The translations under genes were made by a program, and so were the position numbers. Positions 33,132-42,352 of a stretch of DNA of 64,000 bases are shown one piece after another. The stretch covers positions 62,001-126,000 of the forward strand of contig NZ_JAUSTU010000007.1 of assembly GCF_030813005.1 (NCBI RefSeq), written 5' to 3'. Under the pieces are notes generated by a model. The model did not search any database, had not been told where the DNA came from, and worked only from the letters and a program-made list of their open reading frames with translations. Each line of letters starts with the position of its first letter. Position 1 is the first letter of the stretch. This DNA comes from Robertmurraya andreesenii. Its GTDB lineage: Bacteria > Bacillota > Bacilli > Bacillales > Cytobacillaceae.

Positions 33132-33770
33132 TTAATCTCTACTCCCAAGTATTCCAAAAATACGCAGGATGCTAATAAATAGGTTGATAAAATCTAAATA
33201 TAAGTTAAGTGCCATGAGCGGTACTTCTTCTGCGGTAACTCCATAATGCTTCATCCGGTTGAAATCAAATAGAACATAGCCGCTAAAGACCAATACGCCG
33301 ATAAAGGAGAATGCCAGCATCCCTGTAGAGCTTAATGGCCAAAAAATATTAAAGATGGATATGGCAATTAATGCAATCAATGCAGCCATTAGCATTCCAC
33401 CAAGGAAGGAGAAATCACGTTTTGTCGTGGATGCGTAGATGGCAATGCCAGCAAAAACGGCAGTTGTTGTTCCTAAAGCGGTTATTACCGTGTTCGCTCC
33501 AATGGTTGCTAGATAGTACGAGATGATCGGATACGTAGTGACGCCTGAAATAAAGGTAAAAACAAACAAGAAGGTATAGGAAATAGACTTCTTACGGCGA
33601 AGCAAGAATGCACCGATTAACATGACAAATTCTAGAATGATGAGCGGAAGAAAAAGAGCCGGTGGAACAAAAACTCCCGCCATTGTCCCTGCGAACGCTA
33701 TCCCTAAGGAAATGGCAAAGGTTCTCAGGACAGAGGGCAAATGCTGATTAGTGGATGTGTAGGCATACAT
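33132..33770 (-). CDS. yetJ: Bax inhibitor-1 family membrane protein (YetJ-like)
   Basis: A 212-residue protein with about seven hydrophobic segments and the BI-1 signatures SFIGVLVFSGYVLFDFNRM (with the conserved Asp pair region) and LMALNLYLDFINLFISILRI near the C-terminus. B. subtilis YetJ is a pH-sensitive calcium leak channel. The ATG at 33770 follows AGAGGTGA. Transcribed alone on the minus strand. Confidence 0.9.
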   Translation of the reverse strand: MYAYTSTNQHLPSVLRTFAISLGIAFAGTMAGVFVPPALFLPLIILEFVMLIGAFLLRRKKSISYTFLFVFTFISGVTTYPIISYYLATIGANTVITALGTTTAVFAGIAIYASTTKRDFSFLGGMLMAALIALIAISIFNIFWPLSSTGMLAFSFIGVLVFSGYVLFDFNRMKHYGVTAEEVPLMALNLYLDFINLFISILRIFGILGSRD

Positions 33771-33890
33771 ATATCTTTCACCTCTGAATTAGAATGATTT
33801 ATTGGTATGATACTTATACGTATGAAGGGTCTTGAGGTTTCATTCGATTGTTTAATTGGTTCAAAAGTAACACAGTTTAAGAAAAGAGCC

Positions 33891-34259
33891 TTATTTTTTT
33901 AACAGATCACGAATTTCCCTTAGTAACTCTTCCTTCGGATCAGCCTTGGTTTCTTCCTTCTTTTCTTCTTCCTTTCGTTTAAATCGATTAAAAAATCGAA
34001 CAAAGAGAAAGATGGAGAATGCAATAATGAGAAAATCGACAACGGTTTGAATAAAGGAGCCATATTTTACTGTTGCAGCACCAACTGGAAAAGAGAGCTT
34101 ACTGAAATCAACTCCACCGACCAATAGGCCGATAAGAGGCATAATGATATCATCCACGAGGGAGGAGACTATTTTTCCAAAGGCAGCTCCGATAATCACC
34201 CCAACGGCTAAGTCTAATACATTCCCTTTGAGTGCGAATTTCTTAAATTCATTCAACAA
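33891..34259 (-). CDS. mscL: Large-conductance mechanosensitive channel
   Basis: A 122-residue MscL: the N-terminal amphipathic segment FKKFALKGNVLDLAVGVIIG, TM1 with AAFGKIVSSLVDDIIMPLIG, TM2 after the extracellular loop, and a charged C-terminal helix. The homopentamer vents solutes on hypo-osmotic shock. The start at 34259 has a GGAGG-type site just upstream. Length is slightly under the E. coli protein (136), as is usual for Bacillus. Confidence 0.97.
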   Translation of the reverse strand: MLNEFKKFALKGNVLDLAVGVIIGAAFGKIVSSLVDDIIMPLIGLLVGGVDFSKLSFPVGAATVKYGSFIQTVVDFLIIAFSIFLFVRFFNRFKRKEEEKKEETKADPKEELLREIRDLLKK

Positions 34260-34340
34260 ATTAGAAAACCTCCTTTGATTTTGGTAATACTTGATGTACT
34301 AATATAAATTATTTTAGAAAATTTGTAAAATAAAAGAAGA

Positions 34341-34366
34341 AAGCAGGAACCGATGAGGTTCCTGCT
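34341..34366 (-). terminator. Terminator after acyP
   Basis: AAGCAGGAACC and GGTTCCTGCTT flank a five-base loop. On the minus strand the right side runs into TTCTTCTTTTATTTT. Confidence 0.75.
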
Positions 34367-34638
34367 TAATATCTGATCTTAAAAGAATGAAAGGGCTCGG
34401 TATCAGCTTGTTCCTCGACTTTTAAATCTGTTACCTTGGAAAAAGGAGTTCCTAATCGAAGATCATTCATGAATTGGTCAAGGTTATCCTTATCTCCAAC
34501 CGCAACAATTTCTACTGATCCCTCTGCTGAATTTTTTACCCATCCTGTGATGTCATACTGTACAGCTTTCATTTGGGTAAAATATCTAAATCCAACCCCT
34601 TGAACATTGCCACCTACGGTTATATGCAAACGAACCAA
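34366..34638 (-). CDS. acyP: Acylphosphatase
   Basis: A 90-residue acylphosphatase: GNVQGVGFRYFTQMKA holds the catalytic Arg loop, and GWVKNSAEGSVEI carries the catalytic Asn. It hydrolyses carboxyl-phosphate bonds in small metabolites. The start is a TTG at 34638, supported by GAGGTG eight bases upstream; no ATG fits. It lies about 70 bases downstream of ampS on the same strand. Confidence 0.95.
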   Translation of the reverse strand: MVRLHITVGGNVQGVGFRYFTQMKAVQYDITGWVKNSAEGSVEIVAVGDKDNLDQFMNDLRLGTPFSKVTDLKVEEQADTEPFHSFKIRY

Positions 34639-34707
34639 CCTAATTCACCTCTTTTTTAAGGCTGTAAACGCAACGGTTGTGACGTTGCTCGGGCCGAATC
34701 ATTTCAC

Positions 34708-35940
34708 TTAGAAAGCCCAGTCACCCTTGCGGAAGATAGGTTCTGCCGTGCCGTCCTCTGTTATTCCATCAATATCCATTTCAGCGGAGCCAACCATGAA
34801 GTCCACATGGGTAATACTTTCATTAAGTCCATTCTCAGCCAACTCTTCGCTTGTCATTTGCTTACCACCTTCAATGCAGAATGCATAGGCACTACCGATG
34901 GCAAAGTGGTTTGAAGCATTTTCGTCAAAAAGTGTATTGTAGAAAAGAATATTAGACTGTGATATCGGAGAATTATGTGGCACTAGTGCAACCTCTCCAA
35001 GATAATGGGAACCTTCATCTGTTTCCACAAGACGCTTCAGGATTTCTTCGCCTTCTTCAGCTTTTACGTCCACAATGCGACCATTTTCGAAGGTGATTGT
35101 AAAATTATCAATAAGGTTTCCACCATAGCTTAAAGGCTTTGTGCTAGAAACGGTACCGTTTACTCCAGTTTTATGTGGAACGGTAAACACTTCTTCAGTA
35201 GGCATGTTGGCCATAAATTCATGACCTTTTTCATTCACGCTACCAGCTCCAACCCACACATGCTTATCAGGAAGTTCAACCGTTAGGTCCGTTCCAGGTG
35301 CTTTATAATGAAGCTTTTTGTAGCGTTTTTCATTAAGATAGTTCACTTTTTCATGAAGAGTTTCATCATGCTTTTTCCATGCTTCAACCGGATTGTCTAA
35401 ATCTGAACGGGTTGCCTTGAAGATCGCATCCCAAAGCTTCTTGGTAGCAGTTTCCGCTGATTCATTTGGGAAGACCTTTGCCGCCCAGCTTTGTGATGGT
35501 GCAGCGATTACGGTCCAACTCACTTTATCAGACTGGATATATCGACGATAGGTCTTGAGGGCTTTTCCGGCTGCCTTTTGGAAGTTGGCAATGCGCTCAG
35601 GATTGATTCCTTTTAGTAAATCAGGGCTTGAAGAGACAATGGACATGAAGGCCGCACCATTCTCAGCCAGCGCTTCAGTCTCTTTCGCTCTCCATTCAGG
35701 ATACTCGTGGAATGCTTCATCAGGTGCCAGCTCATACTTGGTTCTTGATACTATATCATCGCTCCAGTTCACAACAACATTATATGCACCCGCTTCATAG
35801 GCCTTCTTAACCACCAGTCGAACAAACTCAGCGGAGTCAAGAGAAGTATTAATAACGAGTGTTTGATCCTTCTGAACATTGACCCCAACTTTAACTGCGA
35901 GCTCAGCGTATTTCTCAAGGTTCTGTTGAAACTCTGTCAT
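34708..35940 (-). CDS. ampS: M29-family metallo-aminopeptidase
   Basis: A 410-residue thermophilic-aminopeptidase (M29) family enzyme matching B. subtilis AmpS in length. Visible marks are TEEVFTVPHKTGVNG with the metal Glu, EGEEILKRLVETDEGSHYLGEVALV with a further metal Glu, and a final HVDFMVGS. It is a cytosolic dimer that removes N-terminal residues from peptides with Co, Zn or Mg. The ATG at 35940 follows AAAGGAG. Confidence 0.93.
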   Translation of the reverse strand: MTEFQQNLEKYAELAVKVGVNVQKDQTLVINTSLDSAEFVRLVVKKAYEAGAYNVVVNWSDDIVSRTKYELAPDEAFHEYPEWRAKETEALAENGAAFMSIVSSSPDLLKGINPERIANFQKAAGKALKTYRRYIQSDKVSWTVIAAPSQSWAAKVFPNESAETATKKLWDAIFKATRSDLDNPVEAWKKHDETLHEKVNYLNEKRYKKLHYKAPGTDLTVELPDKHVWVGAGSVNEKGHEFMANMPTEEVFTVPHKTGVNGTVSSTKPLSYGGNLIDNFTITFENGRIVDVKAEEGEEILKRLVETDEGSHYLGEVALVPHNSPISQSNILFYNTLFDENASNHFAIGSAYAFCIEGGKQMTSEELAENGLNESITHVDFMVGSAEMDIDGITEDGTAEPIFRKGDWAF

Positions 35941-36015
35941 AGGGAAATCTCCTTTGCTATGTATTATTCATATTGTAGCTTTTAATCTCAAAAAAAAAAA
36001 GGTACCTGGTACCGA

Positions 36016-36735
36016 TTATTCTCCGAGGTCGACGTTGTGGTAGACTTGTTGGACGTCTTCTAAATCCTCGAGGGCATCGATCATTTTTTCGAATTGAGCC
36101 TGTGCATCCTCAGGAAGTGTCACTTCATTTTGTGGAAGCATCGTAAGCTCGGCAACTGAGAATTCGGTCACACCAGCATTCTTGAAGGCTTCCTGAACAG
36201 CATGAAATGCTTCAGGTTCAGCGTATACGATGACGGAATCGTCTTCTTCAATAATATCACGGACATCGACATCTGCCTCCATTAAGAGCTCAAGCACGTC
36301 GTCAGCGCTCTTACCCTCAACACCGATGACTGCGGTCTTATCGAACATATAGGCAACAGAGCCACTAACTCCCATATTCCCGCCGTTCTTGCCGAATGCT
36401 GCACGAACTTCAGATGCAGTGCGGTTAACGTTGTTGGTCAAGGCATCGACAATGACCATCGATCCATTCGGGCCAAAGCCTTCATAACGAAGCTCATCAA
36501 AGCTCTCATCCGAACCGCCCTTTGCCTTTTCGATGGCACGGTCAATGATATGTCGAGGGACATTATATGTCTTTGCCCGTTCAAGAACAAATTTTAACGC
36601 TTGGTTTGCTTCTGGATCAGGCTCGCCTCTTCTTGCAGCAACATAGATTTCACGACCAAATTTTGCGTAGATTCGACTTGTATTGGCGTCCTTTGCCGCC
36701 TTCTTATCCTTAATATTGTTCCATTTACGGCCCAT
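36016..36735 (-). CDS. yeeI: YebC/PmpR-family protein, YeeI type
   Basis: A 239-residue YebC-family protein with the N-terminus MGRKWNNIKDKKAAKDANTS, the YeeI form rather than the AGHSKW form. EGFGPNGSMVIVDALTNNVNRT and FGKNGGNMGVSGSV are family blocks. YebC1-type members have been linked to translation of proline-rich stretches and to transcription; the role of the YeeI type is less clear. It is followed by a T11 stretch after a short GGTACC repeat that may serve as a weak terminator (35990-36013). Confidence 0.9.
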   Translation of the reverse strand: MGRKWNNIKDKKAAKDANTSRIYAKFGREIYVAARRGEPDPEANQALKFVLERAKTYNVPRHIIDRAIEKAKGGSDESFDELRYEGFGPNGSMVIVDALTNNVNRTASEVRAAFGKNGGNMGVSGSVAYMFDKTAVIGVEGKSADDVLELLMEADVDVRDIIEEDDSVIVYAEPEAFHAVQEAFKNAGVTEFSVAELTMLPQNEVTLPEDAQAQFEKMIDALEDLEDVQQVYHNVDLGE

Positions 36736-36857
36736 TTTTGAACACTCGCTTTCAGCTAGGGTAGATAAATCAATTTTTTAGAAAAAAGATTCTAATGATT
36801 TTTTTCCATCGAATATTATAACAAAAACAATGCGAAAAAAGGTATTAGAAATATTAT

Positions 36858-38948
36858 CTAATCCTTTTTCTCGATTGCTGCTTTTAGTAAATCCCCGAGA
36901 CTTGTTCCGAAATCGTCCTTCTGTGAGTATTTTTGCACAAGCTTTCTTTCTTCTTTTTTGGAAACAGACTTTTTCTTGTCTTCTGCTTTTTCAACAATAT
37001 TGCAGCGGCGGCATTGAAAATAAAGTCCTGCTTTCCCTTCGTGCATTTCCATCTTCTTGTGGCAGGTTGGGCAGCGGCGGTTGGAAAGCTTCGGGTCTTT
37101 TCTTTTTCGATAATGACACTCAAGACTGGAGCAAACAAGGATTTTTCCTTCCTTCGTGTTTCTTTCCTTTAAGAAAGAGCCACATTCAGGACATTTTGAG
37201 CCGGTAAGGTTGTGAGCTCGATATTTCTGGTTGCTCATCTTAATCTCTGCTATTAATTGCTTCGTTTGCTGACGGATGTTATTCCGGAATACTTTTGGAT
37301 CACTCTTTCCACGGGATATCTTTTCAAGCTCCTGTTCCCAGCGTGCTGTCAGCTCAGGGGATTTCAATTCATCGTTGACAAGCTCAATCAGCTGCCGACC
37401 CTTTGCCGTCGTATGAAAACGTCCGTTGTTTCGCTCGACAACCTCTGTCTGCAAGAGACGTTCAATAATTTCTGCCCTTGTTGCGGGGGTGCCAAGCCCG
37501 TATTTTTCCATTTGTGTTAAAACGTCCGCTTCGGAATATCTTGCTGGTGGCTCTGTTAGCCTTGACTCGAGCTGCACATTTTGAACCGTATAGGTTTGGC
37601 CTTCAGCAATTTTTGAGAGACTTTGTGTTGTAGATGACTCTTCTTTATTAGTTAGGGCTCTGAATCCTAATTGGATGACAGCTGTTTCATGTGCAGTAAA
37701 AGTTTCTCCATCGACATCTATGATAGCTTTAATGCCTTCATACTCGTAGGCCTGGTGAAAAAGCATCAAGAATCTGCGAACAATGAGGTCATATAATTTT
37801 CTTTCATCTGGAGACAAATCACTAATATGTGCACGCTCCTCCGTTGGAATGATCGCATGATGATCGGTTACTTTTTCATTGTTGAAGATCTTTTTAGCGA
37901 CTACTTTACCCTTTTTTGCAATGAGTGGCTTAACCTCATCTTTGTAGCTTGACGCAAGGCCATGTAAACGGTCAAGCATCGTCGCTTCCATATCCGTTGT
38001 TAAATAACGAGAGTCCGTTCTCGGATAGGTGACAAGCTTATACTGCTCATATAATTTCTGGAGAACGTTAAGCGTCTTCTTAGCAGAAAATCCATAACGA
38101 TGATTCGCATCTCTTTGCAGCTCTGTTAGATCGTAAGGAAGGGGATGCTGTTCCGTCTTTTTTTTGCGTTGAATCGAGACGACCTTGCCTTTTCCTTCCT
38201 TTATCTTTTCTACAATTTTTTGCGCACTATCGGAAGAAAAAATTCTCTTTTCACCGTTTTTCTCCCAGCTTGTCTTTAGAGGTCCGATTTGGGCGTCAAT
38301 TGTCCAGTATTCCTTTGGTATAAAGCTCTGTATTCCTTTTTCTCTTTCCAAAATAAGAGCAAGGGTTGGAGTTTGAACACGCCCTGCTGATAGCGGATCC
38401 TGATATTTGGTTGTAAGAGCCCTTGTGACGTTTAGACCAATGAGCCAATCCGCTTCTGCACGGCAGACAGCCGATTGATATAAGGCCTCGAACTCCTTGC
38501 CAGGTCTAAGCTTTTGAAAGCCTTCCTTAATAGACCTATCCGTGTGAGAGGAGATCCAGAGTCGCTTAATGGGTTTCTTCCAATGCAGCTTTTCCAAAAT
38601 CCAACGGGCGACGAGCTCTCCTTCACGGCCAGCATCGGTTGCGATAATACAGTCCTTGATATCCTTCCGTTTTGAAAGCTGCTCAATCGCCTTAAACTGC
38701 TGGCTTGTTTGCTTCATGACCTTTGTACCCATTTGATCCGGAATAATTGGGAGGTCTTCTAGGTTCCAGTTCTGATATTTCTTATCATAATGCTCGGGCA
38801 TCTTCAACTCAATTAAATGCCCAAGAGCCCAGGTCACAATGTATTGGTTTCCTTCAATGTAACTTTTATTCGATTGTTTGCAGCCTAGGACACGCGCAAT
38901 TTCACGAGCAACACTAGGCTTCTCAGCAAGTACAAGTGATTTCATCAT
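36858..38948 (-). CDS. topB: DNA topoisomerase III
   Basis: A 696-residue type IA topoisomerase: TOPRIM domain at the start (LVLAEKPSVAREIARVLGC; the acidic AGREGE motif near residue 105), the catalytic tyrosine in YPRTDSRYL (near residue 305), and C-terminal zinc-ribbon-like CxxC modules (CPECGS, CPTCHK, CRRC). It relaxes and decatenates negatively supercoiled DNA. Two adjacent ATGs (38948, 38945) are possible starts, with AAGGTGA before them. Its end forms an ATTAGA/TCTAAT stem followed by T6, a weak terminator at 36835-36862. Confidence 0.95.
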   Translation of the reverse strand: MMKSLVLAEKPSVAREIARVLGCKQSNKSYIEGNQYIVTWALGHLIELKMPEHYDKKYQNWNLEDLPIIPDQMGTKVMKQTSQQFKAIEQLSKRKDIKDCIIATDAGREGELVARWILEKLHWKKPIKRLWISSHTDRSIKEGFQKLRPGKEFEALYQSAVCRAEADWLIGLNVTRALTTKYQDPLSAGRVQTPTLALILEREKGIQSFIPKEYWTIDAQIGPLKTSWEKNGEKRIFSSDSAQKIVEKIKEGKGKVVSIQRKKKTEQHPLPYDLTELQRDANHRYGFSAKKTLNVLQKLYEQYKLVTYPRTDSRYLTTDMEATMLDRLHGLASSYKDEVKPLIAKKGKVVAKKIFNNEKVTDHHAIIPTEERAHISDLSPDERKLYDLIVRRFLMLFHQAYEYEGIKAIIDVDGETFTAHETAVIQLGFRALTNKEESSTTQSLSKIAEGQTYTVQNVQLESRLTEPPARYSEADVLTQMEKYGLGTPATRAEIIERLLQTEVVERNNGRFHTTAKGRQLIELVNDELKSPELTARWEQELEKISRGKSDPKVFRNNIRQQTKQLIAEIKMSNQKYRAHNLTGSKCPECGSFLKERNTKEGKILVCSSLECHYRKRKDPKLSNRRCPTCHKKMEMHEGKAGLYFQCRRCNIVEKAEDKKKSVSKKEERKLVQKYSQKDDFGTSLGDLLKAAIEKKD

Positions 38949-39048
38949 TTCACCTTGATTTCTATTTAGATTCCATATCAGTATAACGGAAATTTGCTGA
39001 GATTGGTAACTATGCTATTTCTCATGAGAATGAAGAGGAAAAAATAAA

Positions 39049-39079
39049 GGGAGGCAGCATATTAAATAAGCTGTCTCCC
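39049..39079 (-). terminator. Terminator after ybjQ
   Basis: GGGAGGCAGC (39049-39058) and GCTGTCTCCC (39070-39079) pair with one mismatch; on the minus strand the stem leads into TTTATTTTTTCC. Confidence 0.75.
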
Positions 39080-39086
39080 ATAAAAA

Positions 39087-39404
39087 TTAATCTCTTACAT
39101 ATACCGCTGTACCAGTTGCAACACACATCATCATGCCATCTCTCAAGGTTTCGAAATCTAAATCAACACCAACTACGGCGTTAGCCCCGAGTCTGCGTGC
39201 TTTGTCTTCCATTTCACGAATAGCAATTTCTCTTCCTTCAGCAAGCTTATTTTCGTAAGCACTGCTGCGGCCCCCGATAATATCCGTCACACTTGCTAAA
39301 AAGTCACGAACCACGTTAGCGCCCATAATCGCTTCCCCAGTTACAATCCCTATGTAGCGTTCAATTACTTTTCCTTCTAATGTTGAAGTAGTGGTTACTA
39401 GCAT
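39087..39404 (-). CDS. YbjQ/UPF0145 family protein
   Basis: A 105-residue pentamer-forming family protein: MLVTTTSTLEGKVIERYIGI at the start and GANAVVGVDLDFETL near the end, both typical of UPF0145 (YbjQ). Annotated in databases as heavy-metal-binding, but the function is not established. The ATG at 39404 follows GAGGAGG. It is flanked by its own terminator. Confidence 0.9.
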   Translation of the reverse strand: MLVTTTSTLEGKVIERYIGIVTGEAIMGANVVRDFLASVTDIIGGRSSAYENKLAEGREIAIREMEDKARRLGANAVVGVDLDFETLRDGMMMCVATGTAVYVRD

Positions 39405-39480
39405 TACTTATTCCTCCTCAAAAATTGGGTCATTAATTAGTACGTTTTGGAGGTAAGGAGGTTTCACGATTGGAAAAATT

Positions 39481-39645
39481 TCATTCCACGTCTTCTTGTT
39501 CGACTCGATTCTTGAAGGCTTCTTGGACGACGATAAATTCCTCATCCCCGATTGCATCTCGAGATTTTTTCTGTACTAAAGCGTCCTCTGGAAATTTTCC
39601 TGGATGCCCTTTCCGCTTATGGTTGAATTCTTTTCCTCTTGCCAC
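39481..39645 (-). CDS. Small charged hydrophilic protein, unrecognised
   Basis: A 54-residue ORF reading MARGKEFNHKRKGHPGKFPE, with a basic first half and an acidic second half (QEDVE end) and no hydrophobic region. It uses a GTG start behind AAAGGGGTG. The composition resembles small spore-associated proteins, but I do not recognise the family. It lies between ybjQ and the chemoreceptor gene on the same strand. Confidence 0.55.
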   Translation of the reverse strand: MARGKEFNHKRKGHPGKFPEDALVQKKSRDAIGDEEFIVVQEAFKNRVEQEDVE

Positions 39646-39716
39646 TTTCTACACCCCTTTCTCCCATAGAATACCCGGAAAAAAAGACTTCTATTTAGAT
39701 AAGTAGTACAACCAAG

Positions 39717-39750
39717 AAAGAAACAAGCCAAGGTCATACCCTGGCTTGTA
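39717..39750 (-). terminator. Terminator after the chemoreceptor gene
   Basis: ACAAGCCA and TGGCTTGT (with GG/CC extension) form the stem. The minus-strand tail is TTTCTTTCTT. Confidence 0.75.
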
Positions 39751-39752
39751 GA

Positions 39753-41228
39753 TTAGCTATTCTTAATTTTTTCTGCGGCAGTTGCGGTTTCTGCCACATA
39801 TTGGGCAATTTTATGATTGTCGCTGTTAAGGGTTTCGATGGTTGCATCCATCTCCTCTAATCCAGCTGTGGCTTCCTGAATGACGGCAGCTAGCTCCTTT
39901 GTGGCTGTTTCTGCAACGACAGCTTGAGACTTTACATCATTCACAGTATGGCTAAATTCGTTGAAGCTTATATGGAGATGATCTAGAGATGCACCTACCT
40001 CATGGAAAAGGTTTGAAACCTCGCTGACCGCTACAAGGCTATTCTTAAATTTACCACTGCTTTCATGCATTTGTGCAAAAGCGGATGAATTGGCTGTATT
40101 TACTTCAGTTAAATTTTCGGTAATTTGGACAGCTGTTTGTCTTGTTAATTCGGCAAGCTTGCGGATTTCCTCCGCCACGACTGAGAATCCTCTCCCAGCA
40201 TCCCCGGCCCTTGCTGCTTCGATCGATGCGTTAAGGGCCAGCAGATTCGTTTGTTCGGTAATACTTTGGATATTTACGATAAAACCATTGGTTTCCTCAA
40301 TTTTTCTTGTTAAATCAGCAAAGATAGAGCTTAATTCCTTAATTGAATCAGATAATTCCTCCATGTCTGAATGCAAATCAGCGACCTTTGTTAATCCATT
40401 GTTAGAAGCGGTAGTAGCAGCTGTTACATCATTCGATAACTCAGAGGAAACTTGGCTCATCTCGTCCATCATTGATTTTGTCGCCTCAGCACTTTCGGCA
40501 ATTTGATTAATTTGTTCTGTTTGGATTAGACTGCCGGTGGAAATCTCGGAAACAGCCACCTTCATTTCAGTCTGAGCAACCAAATGATTCTGAATCTCTT
40601 GATTAATTTTATTCAGGCTGTCGGTTATAACTGAAATTTCATCTTGAAGAAACTGACTATGTGCTTCCTTTTTATGTTGTTCCGCTTCAGAATCAGCTAG
40701 GAATCCTTCAATTGTCCTGAATTGGTTTTGGTTAAGTCGAATCAAAACAAACAACACGATTCCCATTAAGACATACATCAAAATAGAAGCAGAAAAAATA
40801 TCCCTTAGCAGCTTTTCTGTTTCAGCTGCATAGAGAGTGTTGATTATGAGATTCAAAAAACCGAAGCAATAGCCAATCAAGAATAACCTTTGATCAAAGT
40901 GAATGGAAGCGATAATCGTCAGGAATAGGATGACCAAAAAAATCTGACTTCCTCCACCGTAAAGGATGATATTCAAAAAGTTAAGGGAAAAAATCATGAT
41001 GATAGAGAAGTAGGGGAATAGACGCTCTTTTTTTAACCAGAGCTGGAAAATAAGATACAGCCCAACAAAAATGATAAGTTCACTTGCATACAAAGTTACT
41101 TTTCCCCAAGAATCCGACTTCAAAGCTGTGAAAATCGTCGTACAGATAAGGGCTACAGAAAAAGTAGATAGCATTAAATTGTTTTTCTTTATGATATCCC
41201 TTCTTCTGAGATTCTTAATCGATTCCAA
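39753..41228 (-). CDS. Methyl-accepting chemotaxis protein with multi-helix membrane domain
   Basis: A 491-residue chemoreceptor. The N-terminal 180 residues are six hydrophobic segments with hardly any extracellular loop, so it probably senses a membrane-related or intracellular cue. A coiled-coil signalling domain follows, with the conserved hairpin tip ITEQTNLLALNASIEAARAG and flanking QT/E-rich methylation helices. I placed the start at TTG 41228, nine bases after GGAG. It is divergent from motA, suggesting a role in flagellar motility. Confidence 0.88.
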   Translation of the reverse strand: MESIKNLRRRDIIKKNNLMLSTFSVALICTTIFTALKSDSWGKVTLYASELIIFVGLYLIFQLWLKKERLFPYFSIIMIFSLNFLNIILYGGGSQIFLVILFLTIIASIHFDQRLFLIGYCFGFLNLIINTLYAAETEKLLRDIFSASILMYVLMGIVLFVLIRLNQNQFRTIEGFLADSEAEQHKKEAHSQFLQDEISVITDSLNKINQEIQNHLVAQTEMKVAVSEISTGSLIQTEQINQIAESAEATKSMMDEMSQVSSELSNDVTAATTASNNGLTKVADLHSDMEELSDSIKELSSIFADLTRKIEETNGFIVNIQSITEQTNLLALNASIEAARAGDAGRGFSVVAEEIRKLAELTRQTAVQITENLTEVNTANSSAFAQMHESSGKFKNSLVAVSEVSNLFHEVGASLDHLHISFNEFSHTVNDVKSQAVVAETATKELAAVIQEATAGLEEMDATIETLNSDNHKIAQYVAETATAAEKIKNS

Positions 41229-41420
41229 AACAATCATCTCCAAATTTGTATTTATATCTATATAATAATTTAACGGATAATATAAATGAACGAATATTCA
41301 CGAATAATGACCTTGGGACAAAAAAAGTGACTCTTGGTCAATCATTTGTTGTCTGAAAACAAAGGATGACATTATCTAATACCCAGTCTGATGATTTTCT
41401 TAAAAACTACTATTCTATTG

Positions 41421-41460
41421 CTAAAAATATAACGAATAATGTCGAATAAAATGGTATAAT
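41421..41460 (+). promoter_or_regulatory. motAB promoter region
   Basis: TGGTATAAT (41452-41460) is a perfect extended -10. Overlapping it is TAAA-N15-GTCGAATA (41422-41448), which fits the SigD pattern (TAAA-N15-GCCGATAT) in spacing and only partly in the -10. The heptamer TGTCGAA (41440-41446) is also a match to the Spo0A box. The rest of 41229-41554 is an A/T-rich divergent spacer with nothing else recognisable. Confidence 0.45.
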
Positions 41461-41554
41461 GGTTACTATAAAAATAGGATATTTATATGTTTTTTACAAT
41501 ATCAATATAGCGAAAATGGGTAATTAGTCATGGTAAGGGATAGGTGGGTATTAA

Positions 41555-42352
41555 ATGGATAAAACGTCGTTAATTGGAGTTATTTTGGCGCTTATTGGTG
41601 TCTTCGTGGGGATGGTTTTAAAAGGGGTGGATCTCGTTGCTCTTGCGAACCCGGCTGCGATTCTCATTATCCTCGTAGGAACAATGGGTGCGGTAACAAT
41701 CGCATTTCCAACCAGTGAAATTAAGAAGGTTCCTAAATTGTTTGGCATCCTATTTAAAGAAAAGCAATTAATGAACCCTGTCGATCTAATAAAAATGTTC
41801 TCTGAGTGGGCGCAGTTAGCTCGTAAGGAGGGGCTGCTTGCGCTTGAAGCGAAGACAAATGAAGTGGATGATGAATTCTTAAAAAATGGATTATCACTAG
41901 CGGTGGATGGGCAAAGTGCCGATTATATTCGCGATGTATTATCCGAAGAAATCGAGGCTATGGAGGAGAGACATCAAGCAGGTGCCTTGATTTTCACCCA
42001 GGCAGGAACATACGCTCCGACGCTAGGGGTTCTTGGGGCGGTTGTCGGTTTGATTGCGGCTTTGAAGGATATGAGTGATATTGATGCCCTTGGTCATGCC
42101 ATTAGTGCTGCCTTTGTCGCAACATTGCTGGGGATTTTCACAGGTTATGTTCTATGGCATCCATTCGCAAACAAGCTAAAGAGAAAATCACATAAAGAAG
42201 CTAAACTGAAATATATGATGATTGAAGGGGTGTTATCAATCCTTGAGGGAGAGGCTCCAAGAATCATTGAACAGAAGCTGGCTTCCTACTTACCGGCATC
42301 AGACAGGAAGAAGTTTTTGAATGAAATTGGTGGTGAGAAGAAGGATGAGTAA
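41555..42352 (+). CDS. motA: Flagellar motor stator protein MotA
   Basis: A 265-residue stator subunit with four TM helices and the B. subtilis MotA-type N-terminus MDKTSLIGVILALIGVFVGM. LKNGLSLAVDGQSADYIRDVL and TQAGTYAPTLGVLGAVVGLI are conserved; the cytoplasmic loop contains the RKEGLLALE segment that contacts the rotor. Together with MotB it forms the proton-conducting stator. Its stop overlaps the motB start by eight bases. Confidence 0.95.
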   Translation: MDKTSLIGVILALIGVFVGMVLKGVDLVALANPAAILIILVGTMGAVTIAFPTSEIKKVPKLFGILFKEKQLMNPVDLIKMFSEWAQLARKEGLLALEAKTNEVDDEFLKNGLSLAVDGQSADYIRDVLSEEIEAMEERHQAGALIFTQAGTYAPTLGVLGAVVGLIAALKDMSDIDALGHAISAAFVATLLGIFTGYVLWHPFANKLKRKSHKEAKLKYMMIEGVLSILEGEAPRIIEQKLASYLPASDRKKFLNEIGGEKKDE